DNA from: Alcaligenaceae bacterium
Lineage (GTDB): Bacteria; Pseudomonadota; Gammaproteobacteria; Burkholderiales; Burkholderiaceae_B
Length of the DNA: 64,000 nucleotides
Assembly: GCA_013416435.1 (NCBI GenBank)
Contig: JACCEN010000011.1
Span: 62,001-126,000 of the forward strand
Direction of reading: 5' to 3'
Each line of letters opens with the position of its first letter. Within the stretch, counting starts at the first letter, position 1. Positions 62,566 through 64,000 of this stretch are shown piece after piece. Under the pieces are notes generated by a model. It saw nothing but the letters and a program-made list of their open reading frames with translations. It was not told the origin of the DNA and searched no databases. A program made the position numbers and the translations under genes.

Positions 62566-63536
62566 CAGGCGGCTCCCAGGCGCACGCGCGGGTCGAGTAT
62601 GGTGTAGGCGATGTCGACCACCAGGTTGAGCATGGCCAGGAACACCACGGTCAGCATCAAGTAAGCCACCACCACGGGGCGGTCCAGGGTGATGATGGAA
62701 TCGATCAGCAGCTTGCCCATGCCGGGCCATGAAAACACCGTTTCCGTTACCACGGCAAAGGCGAACACCTGGCCGTATTCCAGGCCGCCGATGGTCACGA
62801 TGGGAATCATGATGTTCTTCAGCAGATGCACGCCCAGCACTCTTTTTTCGCGCAGGCCCTTGGCGCGGGCGAACTTGATGTAGTCCTGGGGCAGGCATTC
62901 GCGCGTTGCGGCGCGGGTCACGCGTATGATGAGCGCGCATTTGGCCACGGCAATGGTGCTGGCCGGCAGGATGAGGCTTTTCAGGCCCTCCCAGTTGAAG
63001 ATGCTGAGCTGTATGGGCCCGAAGGATTCGACCGGCCCGCGCCCGCCCGCGGGCATCCAGCCCAGCATCACTGCGAACAGCATGATCAGCATCAAGCCGA
63101 CCCAGAAGTTGGGCAGCGAGAAGCCCAGCACGGAACCCGACATGATGCCGCGCGCCGCCAGGCTACGCGGCCGCAGCCCGGCATAGATGCCCAGCGGCAC
63201 CCCGATCAGGACGGACAGCAGCATGGCCAGCGTGGCCAGTTCGAGCGTGGCCGGCATGCGTTCCAGGATCAGCATCATGGCCGATTCGCCGTTCAGGAAG
63301 CTTTTGCCGAAGTCCAGCTGGATGGCCTTGGACATGAAGATGGCGTATTGCTTCCATAGCGGCAGATTGAGCCCCAGGGTTTCGCGTATGGCCTCGCGCT
63401 CCAGGTCGCTTGCCTCGGGGCTGGCCAGCATCAGCACCGGGTCGCCGATGACGTACAAGCCGGCGAACACCAGTGCTGACATGACCAGCACGACGACAAA
63501 CGTTTGCAGCAGACGGCGAACGATGGTCGATAGCAC
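62565..63536 (-). CDS. Peptide ABC transporter permease, DppB type
   Basis: This 323-residue permease starts MLSTIVRRLLQTFVVVLVMSALVF, a standard DppB first helix. It continues with LNLPLWKQYAIFMSKAIQLDFGKS and the EAA-type loop YIKFARAKGLREKRVLGVHLLKN, followed by the C-terminal helices ending DIAYTILDPRVRLGA. It lies 15 bp after the receptor gene and overlaps the DppC gene by one base. Its substrate follows that of the receptor. Confidence 0.94.
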   Translation of the reverse strand: MLSTIVRRLLQTFVVVLVMSALVFAGLYVIGDPVLMLASPEASDLEREAIRETLGLNLPLWKQYAIFMSKAIQLDFGKSFLNGESAMMLILERMPATLELATLAMLLSVLIGVPLGIYAGLRPRSLAARGIMSGSVLGFSLPNFWVGLMLIMLFAVMLGWMPAGGRGPVESFGPIQLSIFNWEGLKSLILPASTIAVAKCALIIRVTRAATRECLPQDYIKFARAKGLREKRVLGVHLLKNIMIPIVTIGGLEYGQVFAFAVVTETVFSWPGMGKLLIDSIITLDRPVVVAYLMLTVVFLAMLNLVVDIAYTILDPRVRLGAA

Positions 63537-63551
63537 CGCGCGCGCGTCCCG

Positions 63552-64000
63552 CTACTTGGCCACCGTCATGTACTGGGCAAGCGTCATCTGGTCGGCGCGG
63601 CCACCGTAGCGGACGTCCTTCTTCATGGCCCAGACGGAGAGCTCGAACTGCAGGGGCAGCAGCGCGTAGTCTTCCATGGCCATGTCGCCGGCTTTTTTCA
63701 GGAGTTCGGCGCGCTTGGCGTCGTCGAGCGTCTTGGAGGCCTCGAGCACCAGATTGTCGACTTCCGGATTGGTGTATTTGCTCCAGTTGGTGGTGCCGAC
63801 GCCGCGCGCCGGGTCCTTGGTGACGACGAGCGATGTCATGGGATTGAGCATTTCGCCCGAACTGGCCGCCCACCCCGCCAGGTAGGTGCTGAACGCAAAG
63901 GCATTGCGCTGCTTGAAGAATACCGACGGCGCCATGGTGTCGACCGTGGTCTTGACGCCGATGCGCGCCCACATGGAGGCCACGACCTGCGCGATGCGCT
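63552..64000 (-). CDS. Peptide ABC receptor, family 5, C-terminal part (window edge)
   Basis: The last 148 or so residues of a periplasmic family-5 solute-binding protein (DppA/OppA type) are in the window, and the 5' end lies beyond position 64000. Visible pieces are MWARIGVKTTVDTMAPSVFF, NAFAFSTYLAGWAASSGE, NWSKYTNPEVDNLVLEASKT and MEDYALLPLQFELSVWAMKKDVRY, all typical of the C-terminal lobe. It is the first gene, as seen, of the importer operon. Ligand class cannot be told from this part. Confidence 0.9.
   Translation of the reverse strand, partial: RIAQVVASMWARIGVKTTVDTMAPSVFFKQRNAFAFSTYLAGWAASSGEMLNPMTSLVVTKDPARGVGTTNWSKYTNPEVDNLVLEASKTLDDAKRAELLKKAGDMAMEDYALLPLQFELSVWAMKKDVRYGGRADQMTLAQYMTVAK

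Overview
The window is a GC-rich chromosomal segment, most likely from a betaproteobacterium of the order Burkholderiales, probably family Alcaligenaceae (Bordetella/Achromobacter/Pusillimonas relatives). This is inferred from several features: a Bug-type solute receptor with TctAB permeases, the order apaG / rpe - gph - trpEGDC, a dapF - DUF484 - xerC block, hslVU, an ahcY - membrane protein - metF operon behind an S-adenosylhomocysteine riboswitch, and tandem LpxL-type acyltransferases. About 65 protein genes are supported. No rRNA, tRNA, CRISPR array, prophage or transposase was found.

Layout. 1-9.9 kb is accessory metabolism: a GntR-controlled cluster (CitE-like lyase, TPP enzyme, 2-hydroxyacid reductase), a TctAB carboxylate transporter and a divergent two-component system. 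8.9-14.7 kb is a six-gene catabolic operon of unknown substrate (amidohydrolase, unknown protein, CMD-family protein, SDR, SMP-30 lactonase, Bug receptor) divergent from a LysR regulator. 14.8-32 kb is housekeeping: dsbC, a UbiH-like monooxygenase, mltA, apaG, rpe, an EAL-CBS-GGDEF protein, gph, the trp operon with leader peptide and attenuator, polyphosphate:AMP phosphotransferase, a HIT protein, rhlE and a MidA-type methyltransferase. 32-45 kb holds cca, a lytic transglycosylase, 5-formyl-THF cyclo-ligase, the methyl cycle (metF, ahcY, metK), two lipid A acyltransferases, dapF and xerC. 45-50 kb is zinc homeostasis (znuABC-like genes, a small membrane protein, a perfect Zur box, zur, a COG0523 GTPase), followed by a DksA lacking the zinc-finger cysteines. 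50-64 kb holds hslVU, a CusF-like protein, a GNAT enzyme, a cobalamin adenosyltransferase, an aminotransferase with its RpiR regulator, an MFS transporter, and a peptide ABC operon ending in N-formylglutamate amidohydrolase.

The most unusual feature is a family of about 40 two-armed palindromes. Each has an arm GGGGTCAGACCCC, a spacer (usually GTAC), and the complementary arm GGGGTCTGACCCC. They lie in 16 clusters. Every cluster abuts the 3' end of at least one gene. All eight open convergent gaps carry them and none of the nine divergent gaps does. Several copies carry compensatory changes in both arms, some clusters have grown by local tandem duplication that copied neighbouring gene-end sequence, and six genes terminate inside a copy and so carry short element-encoded C-terminal tails. 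The family behaves like REP/BIME elements and may act as two-way transcript ends. No mobilising RAYT enzyme is present here.
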